A stretch of 64,000 bases of DNA from an uncultured Prevotellaceae bacterium (GTDB lineage Bacteria; Bacteroidota; Bacteroidia; Bacteroidales; Muribaculaceae): contig ONKF01000009.1 of assembly GCA_900318335.1 (NCBI GenBank), positions 1-64,000 of the forward strand. The letters run 5' to 3'. Position 1 is the stretch's first letter, and the number at the start of each line of letters is the position of its first letter. Shown here piece by piece: positions 34,814 through 42,921 of the stretch. The translations under genes were made by a program, and so were the position numbers. The notes below the pieces were generated by a model that saw only the letters and a program-made list of their open reading frames with translations, did not search any database and was not told the DNA's origin.

Positions 34814-35776
34814 TTACCTCCTGAATTGCCGCAGCAGGCCATCCACAAAGTAAAGGTAGGTCCCGCCATCGTAATACCAATATTCCCTCATGCCCCGCTG
34901 GTCAGGAATCTCATTGATTCGTTTGGGCGATCCCATGGCCAGGCCGCATTCCACCTTAGTCATGCCCTCTGCCACCTCGCCACGCGTGATTTTCAGCCAG
35001 TTTTCAGCGGAGATATCGGGATAGGCAGCATGGGGGTCATTGGCAACAAACAGGGCGTCAAAGTCCCGGCCATGCATTGTCGAGGCATTGTCACTCATCC
35101 ACACCATCGCCTTCTCACGGGTGTCGATAGTGGTGAACAGCACCCGCAACGGCATGACGGCATTGCCAGGCAACACGCTGTCGATGTGGACCTTAATATA
35201 GTGGCGGCCGTTTTTCATCTGCTCGGTTTCACGGTCATACCAGATGGAGGTGCGGATATAGAAATCCTTTCCTTGAATCTGGTTGGCAATGAAATCGACC
35301 ATGTCCAGATCGATGAGCATGGGCAGCGAAAAGCCCTGATGGGCGGCCTCAACAGGCTTGCCATAGCGGTAAACGAGCCGCTGGCCGCTGGCTTGGTCAA
35401 TAAACCGGATATCCACATTGCGGTTATCTCCAGTGAACAGGCCGCTGCTCACCATGCCATCATAGCTTAGCACATGATGCGCCAAATGCAGTGAGTCCAG
35501 GTCATGACCCGAGTACAGGAGCATCTGGCGGACTTGGTCATCGGCAACCCAGAAGCGTTTGCCGATTTTCCATGCAGCAAGTGAATCGGTATAGGCGTCA
35601 AGGGTCACGGTGGCCTGCTTGCTGTCCACCCGCTCGATGACCTTGCGGACATCCTTGTCGGTGACATGCTCGGTCATCTCGATACCCGTGCCACAAGCGG
35701 TCATGAGGACACACATGATCATCCCCACCACCGCATGGCGACTGACTCCCGTTACCCGATGCAACCGCTGCTGCAT
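34814..35776 (-). CDS. lipoprotein of unknown function
   Basis: A 320-residue exported protein. The signal segment ends VVGMIMCVLMTACG (lipobox Cys near 28). The body has a RVDSKQATVTLDAYTDS segment and a C-terminal GMREYWYYDGGTYLYFVDGL that resembles SmpA/BamE-like or outer-membrane assembly repeats, but weakly. No enzymatic motif. It is embedded in a tight co-directional run (gap 9 nt to the previous gene, 7 nt to the next). Confidence 0.7.
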   Translation of the reverse strand: MQQRLHRVTGVSRHAVVGMIMCVLMTACGTGIEMTEHVTDKDVRKVIERVDSKQATVTLDAYTDSLAAWKIGKRFWVADDQVRQMLLYSGHDLDSLHLAHHVLSYDGMVSSGLFTGDNRNVDIRFIDQASGQRLVYRYGKPVEAAHQGFSLPMLIDLDMVDFIANQIQGKDFYIRTSIWYDRETEQMKNGRHYIKVHIDSVLPGNAVMPLRVLFTTIDTREKAMVWMSDNASTMHGRDFDALFVANDPHAAYPDISAENWLKITRGEVAEGMTKVECGLAMGSPKRINEIPDQRGMREYWYYDGGTYLYFVDGLLRQFRR

Positions 35777-35785
35777 GAATGATTG

Positions 35786-36187
35786 TTATTTCTTCTTCCC
35801 TTCGAGGACTTTGTCAACGCTCTTGGTGACTGCATCGATGCCGACACCACCCTCAAGAGCGTCCTTCATCACATCCTCGATGGCTTCCTTCTTATCCTGG
35901 CCACCCTGGACCTTGAGCGAAGTGATGTAAGGGGCATTGCGCTCACGCGATTCCTTGAGCGCGTCACGGAATGCGGCAATAGCTGCCGAGTCGCCTGTAG
36001 CCACAACCTCATCTTCAATGGCTTGGATGCTGTCCTCGTAAATCAGGACAGCTGCCGAATCCTGTTTCTCGCACAGTTCATCGAGATGTTTTGCCATCTG
36101 CTCACCCTTAGCCTTGTAATCCTGGTTAGTACAGCTCATCAATGACAGGGTTGCGATAGTTGCAATCAATAAAATGTATTTCTTCAT
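35786..36187 (-). CDS. small helical lipoprotein
   Basis: A 133-residue protein. The signal peptide MKKYILLIATIATLSLMSC ends in a lipobox. The mature part is rich in Ala, Asp, Glu and Lys and predicted mostly helical. No known domain. Co-directional with its neighbours. Confidence 0.7.
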   Translation of the reverse strand: MKKYILLIATIATLSLMSCTNQDYKAKGEQMAKHLDELCEKQDSAAVLIYEDSIQAIEDEVVATGDSAAIAAFRDALKESRERNAPYITSLKVQGGQDKKEAIEDVMKDALEGGVGIDAVTKSVDKVLEGKKK

Positions 36188-36214
36188 AATTGTCTGGTTA
36201 TTTTGTTGGTTTAT

Positions 36215-36472
36215 TTACTGTTGTTTATTCATTGCCTCGCGCAGGGCCGTAGCCAACTGGTCGGGGCAGGACGTGTTCTTGTACCCGCAGCGGATGCCCT
36301 GGAGCTTGCCAATGATTTCCTCGGCCTTCATGCCGCGCACGAGTGTGGAAATGCCTTGCAGGTTGCCATGGCAGCCGCCATAGAATTGCACATCACGCAG
36401 GATGCCCTGCTCATCGATGTCAAAATCAATTTGGGACGAGCATGTGCCTTGGGTATAATAAGTATATTTCAT
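36215..36472 (-). CDS. TSCPD-domain protein
   Basis: An 85-residue protein of the TIGR03905/TSCPD family. Visible features are an N-terminal YYTQGTCSSQIDFDI, the GGCHGNLQG core and the family-defining TSCPDQLA motif near the C-terminus. The same domain occurs at the C-terminus of some ribonucleotide reductases and may bind metal through its cysteines. Function of the stand-alone form unknown. It lies 6 nt after the Crp/Fnr-type regulator gene. Confidence 0.88.
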   Translation of the reverse strand: MKYTYYTQGTCSSQIDFDIDEQGILRDVQFYGGCHGNLQGISTLVRGMKAEEIIGKLQGIRCGYKNTSCPDQLATALREAMNKQQ

Positions 36473-36478
36473 TCTAAG

Positions 36479-37156
36479 CTAATCCTTAATTAAATCCATC
36501 AATTTCCTGAAATCGAGCAGCCTCAACTCATTACTGTCGTAATCCAAGATATCCTGTTCACACAACTTGTCGAGCGAGGAGACCAATGTTGTGCGCTGGG
36601 TGCTCAACAGGGTACACAGGTCCTTCTGCTTATACCGCAGCGAGATGTCGGCAGCACCAGGAACGATGAGCATATCCACCAATATAGCCAAGCGCTCGGC
36701 AACCGAACCGTCCCTGATGGACAAGGCCGATGCCATGCCTCGCTGACTACCTGACGAGAGGTAGTTCAAGATGTTGAACAGAAACACCTTGTCACTGTTG
36801 ATCATCTTGATGTAATCGCTCTTGCGCAACTGGAGGATACCGCAGGGGCCATCGGCAAATGCGGCATAAGGATAAACGGTTTCACGCCCAAACAGATATT
36901 CAGGCGCAAGGACATTGGGAGTTGACAGCGTCTGCGACAGCGAGACCTTTAAGTGGGCACATGGCGTCTCGAGACGAACCTTACCCGACACGATAAAACG
37001 GATGTGGGTGCAGGCGTCACCCGCAGCGAGAATCTGCTCACCATTGCGGTACTTGAGGAAATGGAATGGGAGTTTCTCGACCAGCAGTGTGATGCTGTCG
37101 GCGCTAACGCCTTGAAAGAGCGGCAACTGCATCAGCTGTTCATACATACTGTTCAT
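36479..37156 (-). CDS. Crp/Fnr-family transcription regulator
   Basis: A 225-residue regulator. It has a cyclic-nucleotide-binding-type beta-roll (about 20-125, with LFGRET where cAMP-binding proteins have FGE), a dimer helix and a C-terminal winged helix (YKQKDLCTLLSTQRTTLVSSL). The effector-pocket residues are not those of Crp, and no Fnr-type Cys cluster is seen at the N-terminus, so the ligand is unknown. Sits 31 nt after hisS. Confidence 0.87.
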   Translation of the reverse strand: MNSMYEQLMQLPLFQGVSADSITLLVEKLPFHFLKYRNGEQILAAGDACTHIRFIVSGKVRLETPCAHLKVSLSQTLSTPNVLAPEYLFGRETVYPYAAFADGPCGILQLRKSDYIKMINSDKVFLFNILNYLSSGSQRGMASALSIRDGSVAERLAILVDMLIVPGAADISLRYKQKDLCTLLSTQRTTLVSSLDKLCEQDILDYDSNELRLLDFRKLMDLIKD

Positions 37157-37187
37157 AATCGTGCTGTCTCGTATTTCAGTTTGTCAA

Positions 37188-38549
37188 TCAGCCTAATTGT
37201 TCTATCACCTGCTCGACAGTCAGGGACTGCTGCTCACCGGTCACCATGTTCTTGAGGGTGATGGTGCCATTCTGCACCTCATCGGTCCCGACAATAGCGA
37301 CGTAGGGAATCTGACGGTCGTTAGCGTAGTTCATCTGCTTCTTCATCTTGGCGCTGTCGGGATACAGTTCTGCACTGATTCTAGCACGGCGCAATGCCAT
37401 GATGTGGTTCAACGACGTCGAGGCTTCCTGCTCTCCGAAGTTGACAAACATCACACGTGCCGTTGCCATCGTGTCGGCAGGATACAGGTCGAGCGCATTG
37501 AGCACGTCATAAATGCGGTCGGCACCAAAACTGATGCCCACGCCCGACAATCCAGGCATGCCAAACACGCCCGTCAGGTTATCATAACGGCCACCTCCGG
37601 TGATGCTGCCGATAGCCACATCCAGGGCCTTGACCTCAAGGATTGTGCCCGTGTAGTAGTTCAAGCCGCGGGCCAGAGAAACGTCAAGTTCCACATGGGC
37701 ACGGGTGCCGAGCTGAGACACGTGGTCGAGAACATAGCGCATCTCTTCGATGCCCTTCATGCCCACCTCGCTGCTTGCCAGCATTCCGGCAAGGGATGTG
37801 AGACGCTCCTCGTTTGTGCCATCGAGCGCCAACAGGGGTTGAAGGGTGGCAACAGCCTCTTCGCTCAAGCCTTTCTCCTTCAACTCGGCATTGACGTTAT
37901 CAATACCGATTTTGTCGAGCTTGTCGATAGCTACGGTAATATCCACAATCTTGTCGGCAGCACCGATGATCTCGGCAATGCCGCTCAGGATTTTACGGTT
38001 GTTCAGTTTGATGGCAACGTTGATATTGAAGCGGTTAAACACCTCATCAATCATGGTCACCAGCTCCACCTCGTTGAAAAGGGAATCACTGCCCACGATG
38101 TCGGCATCACACTGATAGAACTCACGGTAGCGGCCTTTCTGGGGACGGTCGGCACGCCACACGGGCTGCACCTGATAGCGCTTGAAAGGCATCTGCAGGT
38201 CGTTGCGGTGCTGCACCACATAGCGAGCAAACGGCACCGTCAAATCATAGCGAAGACCTTTCTCGCTGATTTTTGTCGTCAAGTGCAATGAGTCATGTGA
38301 CGTCAACAGGTCATCGGGAGCATCCTTCAGATAGTCACCGCTATTCAGAATCTTAAACAGCAGCTTATCGCCCTCCTCGCCATACTTACCCATCAGCGTG
38401 GACAGGTTCTCGATAGCGGGGGTTTCAATCTGCTGAAAGCCGTAGAGCAGGAATACGTCCTTAATTGTATTAAAAATATAGTTACGGCGCGCCATCTCTA
38501 TGGGAGAGAAATCGCGCGTACCTTTAGGAATCGATGGTTTTTGTGCCAT
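37188..38549 (-). CDS. hisS: histidyl-tRNA synthetase
   Basis: A 453-residue class II aminoacyl-tRNA synthetase. The start [10 protein letters not shown] is typical, motif 2 is seen around [13 protein letters not shown], and the histidine-binding motif region ARGLNYYTG is intact. The C-terminal anticodon-binding domain ends in VEQVIEQLG. Cytoplasmic, charges tRNA-His. Downstream of the YugP-type peptidase with 42 nt between. Confidence 0.97.
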   Translation of the reverse strand: MAQKPSIPKGTRDFSPIEMARRNYIFNTIKDVFLLYGFQQIETPAIENLSTLMGKYGEEGDKLLFKILNSGDYLKDAPDDLLTSHDSLHLTTKISEKGLRYDLTVPFARYVVQHRNDLQMPFKRYQVQPVWRADRPQKGRYREFYQCDADIVGSDSLFNEVELVTMIDEVFNRFNINVAIKLNNRKILSGIAEIIGAADKIVDITVAIDKLDKIGIDNVNAELKEKGLSEEAVATLQPLLALDGTNEERLTSLAGMLASSEVGMKGIEEMRYVLDHVSQLGTRAHVELDVSLARGLNYYTGTILEVKALDVAIGSITGGGRYDNLTGVFGMPGLSGVGISFGADRIYDVLNALDLYPADTMATARVMFVNFGEQEASTSLNHIMALRRARISAELYPDSAKMKKQMNYANDRQIPYVAIVGTDEVQNGTITLKNMVTGEQQSLTVEQVIEQLG

Positions 38550-38591
38550 TTCTAGTTTTTACTTCTTTGTATTGGGATGTTGTGTTTTGGA

Positions 38592-39272
38592 TTATCTGCG
38601 GTTTCCACCAAAAATCATTAAAATATAATATAATAATGTAGCCAATGAGCCAATGGCAGCGACAACATAGGTATAGGCTGCGGCATGGAGGGCGTCCTTG
38701 GCATACTCCAGCTGCTGACCGCTAACGATGCCCGAGCCCTGGAGCCATTGGATAGCCCGGCGGCTTGCATCCACCTCAACCGGCAGGGTCACAAAGCTGA
38801 ACAGCACCGTGCAGGCAAACAATGCGATAGCGATATACAAGGGAATCGGAGTCCACTGTGCAACCACAATACCGGCAAGCAGCAGCCACTGGATGGTGTT
38901 GGAGGCAAAGGACACAAGGGGCACCATCTTGGTGCGGAGCTGCAACATGCTATAGCCCACCTTGTGCTGCACAGCATGACCACACTCATGAGCAGCAACG
39001 GCAGCAGCGGCAATACTGTTGGTGCCATAAACAGGCTCACTCAGGTTTACCGTCCTGTTGGCAGGATTGAAGTGGTCAGTCAGCTGGCCGCTCACGCTGG
39101 TCACCTGCACATCGCCACAACCATTCTGCTGCAACATCGCCATTGCTATGTCACGGCCTGCCATGGGTACACCTAAAGGCACCTTGCTGTACTTTGCGAA
39201 TTTTGATTTGAGGGAGTTCTGAACAATGAAGCTCAGGATAAATACACCTCCCATTAAAATCCAGATAAACAT
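38592..39272 (-). CDS. YugP-type membrane zinc metallopeptidase
   Basis: A 226-residue membrane protein with an N-terminal helix and 2-3 C-terminal helices around a zinc motif AAHECGHAVQH. This is the Zn_peptidase_2/YugP family. Its substrates are unknown; membrane-embedded HExxH peptidases of this size often act in envelope protein turnover. First gene of the leftward run; a TAnnTTTG box lies about 100 nt upstream. Confidence 0.87.
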   Translation of the reverse strand: MFIWILMGGVFILSFIVQNSLKSKFAKYSKVPLGVPMAGRDIAMAMLQQNGCGDVQVTSVSGQLTDHFNPANRTVNLSEPVYGTNSIAAAAVAAHECGHAVQHKVGYSMLQLRTKMVPLVSFASNTIQWLLLAGIVVAQWTPIPLYIAIALFACTVLFSFVTLPVEVDASRRAIQWLQGSGIVSGQQLEYAKDALHAAAYTYVVAAIGSLATLLYYILMIFGGNRR

Positions 39273-39373
39273 ATTGATTACATTTTTTAGTGATTATTTT
39301 TATTTTTCATGTCCTAAACGCAACAGTTGGCACGAAAATTGTGACTGAATTCGCTGGACAAAATTCCGCACCG

Positions 39374-39381
39374 CAAAGTTA
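39374..39381 (-). promoter_or_regulatory. YugP-hisS TAnnTTTG box
   Basis: TAACTTTG, preceded 11 nt upstream by GACTTGCA. Leader about 95 nt. Confidence 0.5.
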
Positions 39382-39524
39382 AAGAAAAAATGTGCAAGTC
39401 GAATACAAAAACAAAATATTATTTAGATTTTGTTGAAACTCAGCCAACTTTAATGAATTTTGACCGCAAAAATGCCCAAACGGGTACTAAAAGTGCTAAA
39501 AAATGAAAATTAGGCCAAAAAAAA

Positions 39525-39555
39525 TTTGCTAATTCAAAAATAGCCGTTACTTTTG
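39525..39555 (+). promoter_or_regulatory. promoter of the alanine-rich lipoprotein
   Basis: TTTG at 39525-39528, a 19-nt spacer, TACTTTTG at 39548-39555 in an A-rich context. Leader about 50 nt. Confidence 0.8.
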
Positions 39556-39611
39556 CGGCGTTGAATTTATCGTTTTATTATTAATTTTTTAAATCAAAAA
39601 GTTGTTTTATT

Positions 39612-40169
39612 ATGAAGAAGTATTTATTGATCTTTGCAGCTGTTGCTGCCGTTGCTTTTGTTGGTTGCAAGACTGAGACCAAGCCCGCTGAGGAAGTTGC
39701 TCCCGAGCAGACCGAAGAGGTAGCTCCCACCGTTGAGAGCGTTGCTGCCGACCTGCTGAATTGCGCTGACGAGGCTAGCGCTGTTACCCTGCTCGATGGC
39801 CTGAAGGAGAAAGCTCAGGCTCTCCTCGATGGTGGCGACCAGGCTGGTTACTTCAACATCATCAACATCATCAAGACCGTTTGGGAGAACAACAAGGATG
39901 CCATCCTCGCTAAGATCCCGACCCTGGCCGAGAAGATGACCAATTACATTGATGTTCCCGAGAACCTGAAGGCTGGTTTTGCTGATTTCGTAGCAAAGCA
40001 GGCTGCTGAGAAGGTTGGTCAGGCTGTTGACGCTGCCGTTGACGCTGCTGGCGAGAAGGTTGACGCCGCTAAGGACGCCGTTAAGGATGCCGCTGGTGAC
40101 GCCGTTGACGCCGCTAAGGAGAAAGGCGCTGAGGCTGCTCAGGCTGTAGCTGACGAGCTCAAGAAGTAA
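39612..40169 (+). CDS. alanine-rich lipoprotein with LEA-like C-terminal repeats
   Basis: A 185-residue lipoprotein. The signal peptide MKKYLLIFAAVAAVAFVGC ends in a lipobox, followed by a Glu/Pro linker (about 20-45). A helical domain comes next, then about 55 residues of Ala/Asp/Lys/Val repeats such as DAAGEKVDAAKDAVKDAAGD, which resemble LEA/apolipoprotein-like 11-mers and would form amphipathic helices. The gene uses mostly GCT, GTT and AAG codons and has a consensus promoter, suggesting high expression. Ends at a strong hairpin. Function unknown. Confidence 0.8.
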   Translation: MKKYLLIFAAVAAVAFVGCKTETKPAEEVAPEQTEEVAPTVESVAADLLNCADEASAVTLLDGLKEKAQALLDGGDQAGYFNIINIIKTVWENNKDAILAKIPTLAEKMTNYIDVPENLKAGFADFVAKQAAEKVGQAVDAAVDAAGEKVDAAKDAVKDAAGDAVDAAKEKGAEAAQAVADELKK

Positions 40170-40199
40170 TCTGAGAAAACAAGATTAATCCTTTATACA

Positions 40200-40234
40200 A
40201 ATCAGGGCTGGCTCTTTCTGAGTCAGCCCTGATT
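40200..40234. terminator. terminator between convergent genes
   Basis: AATCAGGGCTGGCTC (40200-40214) pairs with GAGTCAGCCCTGATT (40220-40234) around a 5-nt loop (one G-U pair). The T-run is poor on the + side. Confidence 0.7.
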
Positions 40235-40286
40235 GTCTATTGATGGCCACGGCAGGAGACATGGCAAGCATAAACGCACTTGCTCC

Positions 40287-40784
40287 CTACCCTCGACCTA
40301 ACTGATAGGCCAGGCGCTCGTCACCATTAAGCAGGTAGATAACGCCGCAATAGGTGAAGCCATAGCGGTCGATGACATGGCGCATGATCACATTGTCGCG
40401 ATGGGTGTCGATGCGCAGATTTCTTGCCACATCCAAGCAATAGTCCATCACGTCATTAAACACGCCATGACTGCCGACACTACTGGCCAAGCGATGTACC
40501 ACATAATAGGGCTTGTCGTCAAGCCACTGGCCCTCATAAATCTCTTTGTATGTCGGCTCCGGGCCAGGGATAAAGGCGAATGAGGCCACAATCACCCCAC
40601 CCTCTTCCACACACAGGAAACAGTGCCCGTTGTGGATGTCATCCTCGATGGTCTCACGGCTGGGATAGCCATCAGTCCACTGGTTCATGTTGCCGCTCGA
40701 GCGCATGATGCCTCGTGCCTCGTCAACGAGTCGCATTATCACAGGCACATCCTCGAGCACAGCTTTTCTAATCATCCTTTTCAT
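40287..40784 (-). CDS. GNAT-family N-acetyltransferase
   Basis: A 165-residue acetyltransferase of the GNAT fold. It starts MIRKAVLEDVPVIMRLVDEA, the usual beta1-alpha1 region. The acetyl-CoA-binding segment is around HRLASSVGSHGVFNDVMDY, where the more common QxxGxG/A reads SSVGSHG. Substrate unknown. Lies 22 nt downstream of the M3 peptidase. Confidence 0.85.
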   Translation of the reverse strand: MKRMIRKAVLEDVPVIMRLVDEARGIMRSSGNMNQWTDGYPSRETIEDDIHNGHCFLCVEEGGVIVASFAFIPGPEPTYKEIYEGQWLDDKPYYVVHRLASSVGSHGVFNDVMDYCLDVARNLRIDTHRDNVIMRHVIDRYGFTYCGVIYLLNGDERLAYQLGRG

Positions 40785-40806
40785 AACAATATGGCTTCTA
40801 ATCAGT

Positions 40807-42855
40807 TCATTCAGTGGGGGCTATGCCATCACGGCGCATCATGGCGTCGATGCGGGGTTCGCGGCCTCTGAATCGTTTGTAAAGCGTCATCGGAGCCTCG
40901 GTGCCGCCACGCGAGAGGACATTCTCGAGCCACGAGCGGGCTGTGGCTGGGTTAAAAATGCCGTCCTCCTTAAACTTGTCAAAGGCGTCACACTCAATCA
41001 TCTCGGCCCACTTGTAGCCATAATAGCCTGCCGCATAGCCACCTGAGAAGATGTGAGTGAAATGGGTTGACATGATACAACCCTCGACAGGTTCAAAGGC
41101 CTGCACATCCTTGGCCGCATGATGCTCAAACGTGAAATCGTCGCCCTGGTAAGGCTCCATGATGCTGTGCCAAGCCATGTCAATATAGCCAAATCCCAAC
41201 TGGCGCACACAAGCATAAGCAGCAGCATACTGCGAAGAAGCCAATAGACGGTCAATCAATTCCTGTGGCACTGGCTCACCCGTCTGGTAATGACGTGCGA
41301 AGCTATCAAGGAACTCACGCTCATAGACGTAGTTCTCGTTGAACTGCGACGGGACCTCAACAAAGTCACGATAGACGTTGGTGCCCGACAACGACTGGTA
41401 CTTGCAGCGGGACAGCAACTGGTGCAACGCGTGTCCAAACTCGTGCATGAAGGTCTCGACCTCACGCACGGTGAGCAACGAGGGCTTGGTGTAGGTGGGA
41501 CGGGTAAAGTTCATTGTCAAGGTCACCAACGGGCGCACATCATTGCCGCTATCATCGATATACTGCTCACGGAAACTTGTCATCCAGGCCCCACTCTGCT
41601 TGGTGGCACGCGGGAAGAAATCAACATAGAGCATGCCTACCGCCTTGCCATCCTCATCGGTCACATCATAGACCTCGACCTCGGGATGGAAGACTTGTGC
41701 GTCATGGTTGGGCACGAAACGAAGGCCATACATCCGGGTAGCGAAGCCAAATACGCCCTTGGTCACCTGGCTCAGCTCGAAATACGGCCTCAAGAGCTCG
41801 TCGTTGATGTCAAACATCGAGTCTTTCTCCTTGTTGCTGTAGTAGCTGTAATCCCACGGCATGATTTCCACGGGCTTGCCCTCAACCCCACTGGCAAACG
41901 CGGTCAATCGCTTCATCTCATTGCGCTCCACAGGCAGATAGGCGTCACGCAGCTGGTTCAGCATGTCATAGACGGCCTCAGGCTTCTGGGCCATCGTGTG
42001 CTGCAACTTATACTCTGCATAGCACTTGCATCCCATCAGGCGGGCAATCTCCAGGCGGGTGTTGGCGATGTCACGCAACACGTCAAGATTGCAGTACTCA
42101 CCACTGGTGCACTGACGGTTATACATCAAGTACAACTTCTCGCGCAAGTCACGGCGGTCACTGTATTTCATGAAGGGGACATAGCTGGGAGCGTCCAGAG
42201 TTACCAGCCAGGCGTCCTCGCGCCCCTTATTCTTTGCGGCTTGTTTGGCCGCATCGAGTGCACTCTCGGGCAGGCCACTCAGGTCATCGGCAGTGAGCCA
42301 CAACTCATATTGTGAAGTTTCCTTGAGTGCATTCTGGTCAAACTTCAAGGTCAACTCGGTCAAGCGCTTAGAGAGTTCACGATAGCGGTCGCGGTCGGCA
42401 CCTTGCAGATTGGCACCGCTACGCACAAATCCGTCGTAGGTCTCACGCATCAGCATCCTGTCTTCCACATCATAGCGCTCAGCATCAAAGTGGTCATGAA
42501 CATGTTTCACGCGTTGCCACAACTGCTCATTGAGCGTGATGCTGTTGAAGTGCTCGCTCATCACGGGCGCCATGCGCTCGCTGATTGCCATCAACTCGTC
42601 ATCGGCATTGGCCGACAGCATGGGGTAAAACACGCCGAGCACACGATTCAACATCGCGCCGGCACGTTCTAACGCAACAATGGTATTCTCGAATGTCGCC
42701 TCTTCTCCACTCTGGGCTATCGCCTGAACCTCGGCATCATGTTCCTTAATGCCCTGACGGATAGCTGGCTCAAAATCAGCGTTAGTGATGCGGTCAAACG
42801 GAATCGCCCCACCTGTTGTCTTGAATGGCTTGTAAAATATATTGTTCTCTATCAT
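40807..42855 (-). CDS. M3-family oligopeptidase (Dcp-like)
   Basis: A 682-residue zinc peptidase of the thimet oligopeptidase/dipeptidyl carboxypeptidase family. The zinc site is FMHEFGHALHQLLS (HExxH) with the third Glu downstream near VEVPSQFNENY. No signal peptide, so probably cytoplasmic, degrading short peptides. Length fits Dcp. Follows mutS2 by 66 nt with no obvious promoter between. Confidence 0.93.
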   Translation of the reverse strand: MIENNIFYKPFKTTGGAIPFDRITNADFEPAIRQGIKEHDAEVQAIAQSGEEATFENTIVALERAGAMLNRVLGVFYPMLSANADDELMAISERMAPVMSEHFNSITLNEQLWQRVKHVHDHFDAERYDVEDRMLMRETYDGFVRSGANLQGADRDRYRELSKRLTELTLKFDQNALKETSQYELWLTADDLSGLPESALDAAKQAAKNKGREDAWLVTLDAPSYVPFMKYSDRRDLREKLYLMYNRQCTSGEYCNLDVLRDIANTRLEIARLMGCKCYAEYKLQHTMAQKPEAVYDMLNQLRDAYLPVERNEMKRLTAFASGVEGKPVEIMPWDYSYYSNKEKDSMFDINDELLRPYFELSQVTKGVFGFATRMYGLRFVPNHDAQVFHPEVEVYDVTDEDGKAVGMLYVDFFPRATKQSGAWMTSFREQYIDDSGNDVRPLVTLTMNFTRPTYTKPSLLTVREVETFMHEFGHALHQLLSRCKYQSLSGTNVYRDFVEVPSQFNENYVYEREFLDSFARHYQTGEPVPQELIDRLLASSQYAAAYACVRQLGFGYIDMAWHSIMEPYQGDDFTFEHHAAKDVQAFEPVEGCIMSTHFTHIFSGGYAAGYYGYKWAEMIECDAFDKFKEDGIFNPATARSWLENVLSRGGTEAPMTLYKRFRGREPRIDAMMRRDGIAPTE

Positions 42856-42921
42856 GTTGACTATAATAATAATTCAAGTGATTATTGTAAATTGAACAAT
42901 CCCTCAAGGGGTGTCCACACA

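Larger units (their letters stand above)
39273..39611. other. AT-rich divergent intergenic region
   Basis: 339 bases without a gene. It holds the leftward YugP promoter box and the rightward promoter of the alanine-rich lipoprotein. No repeat or other RNA seen. Confidence 0.6.
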
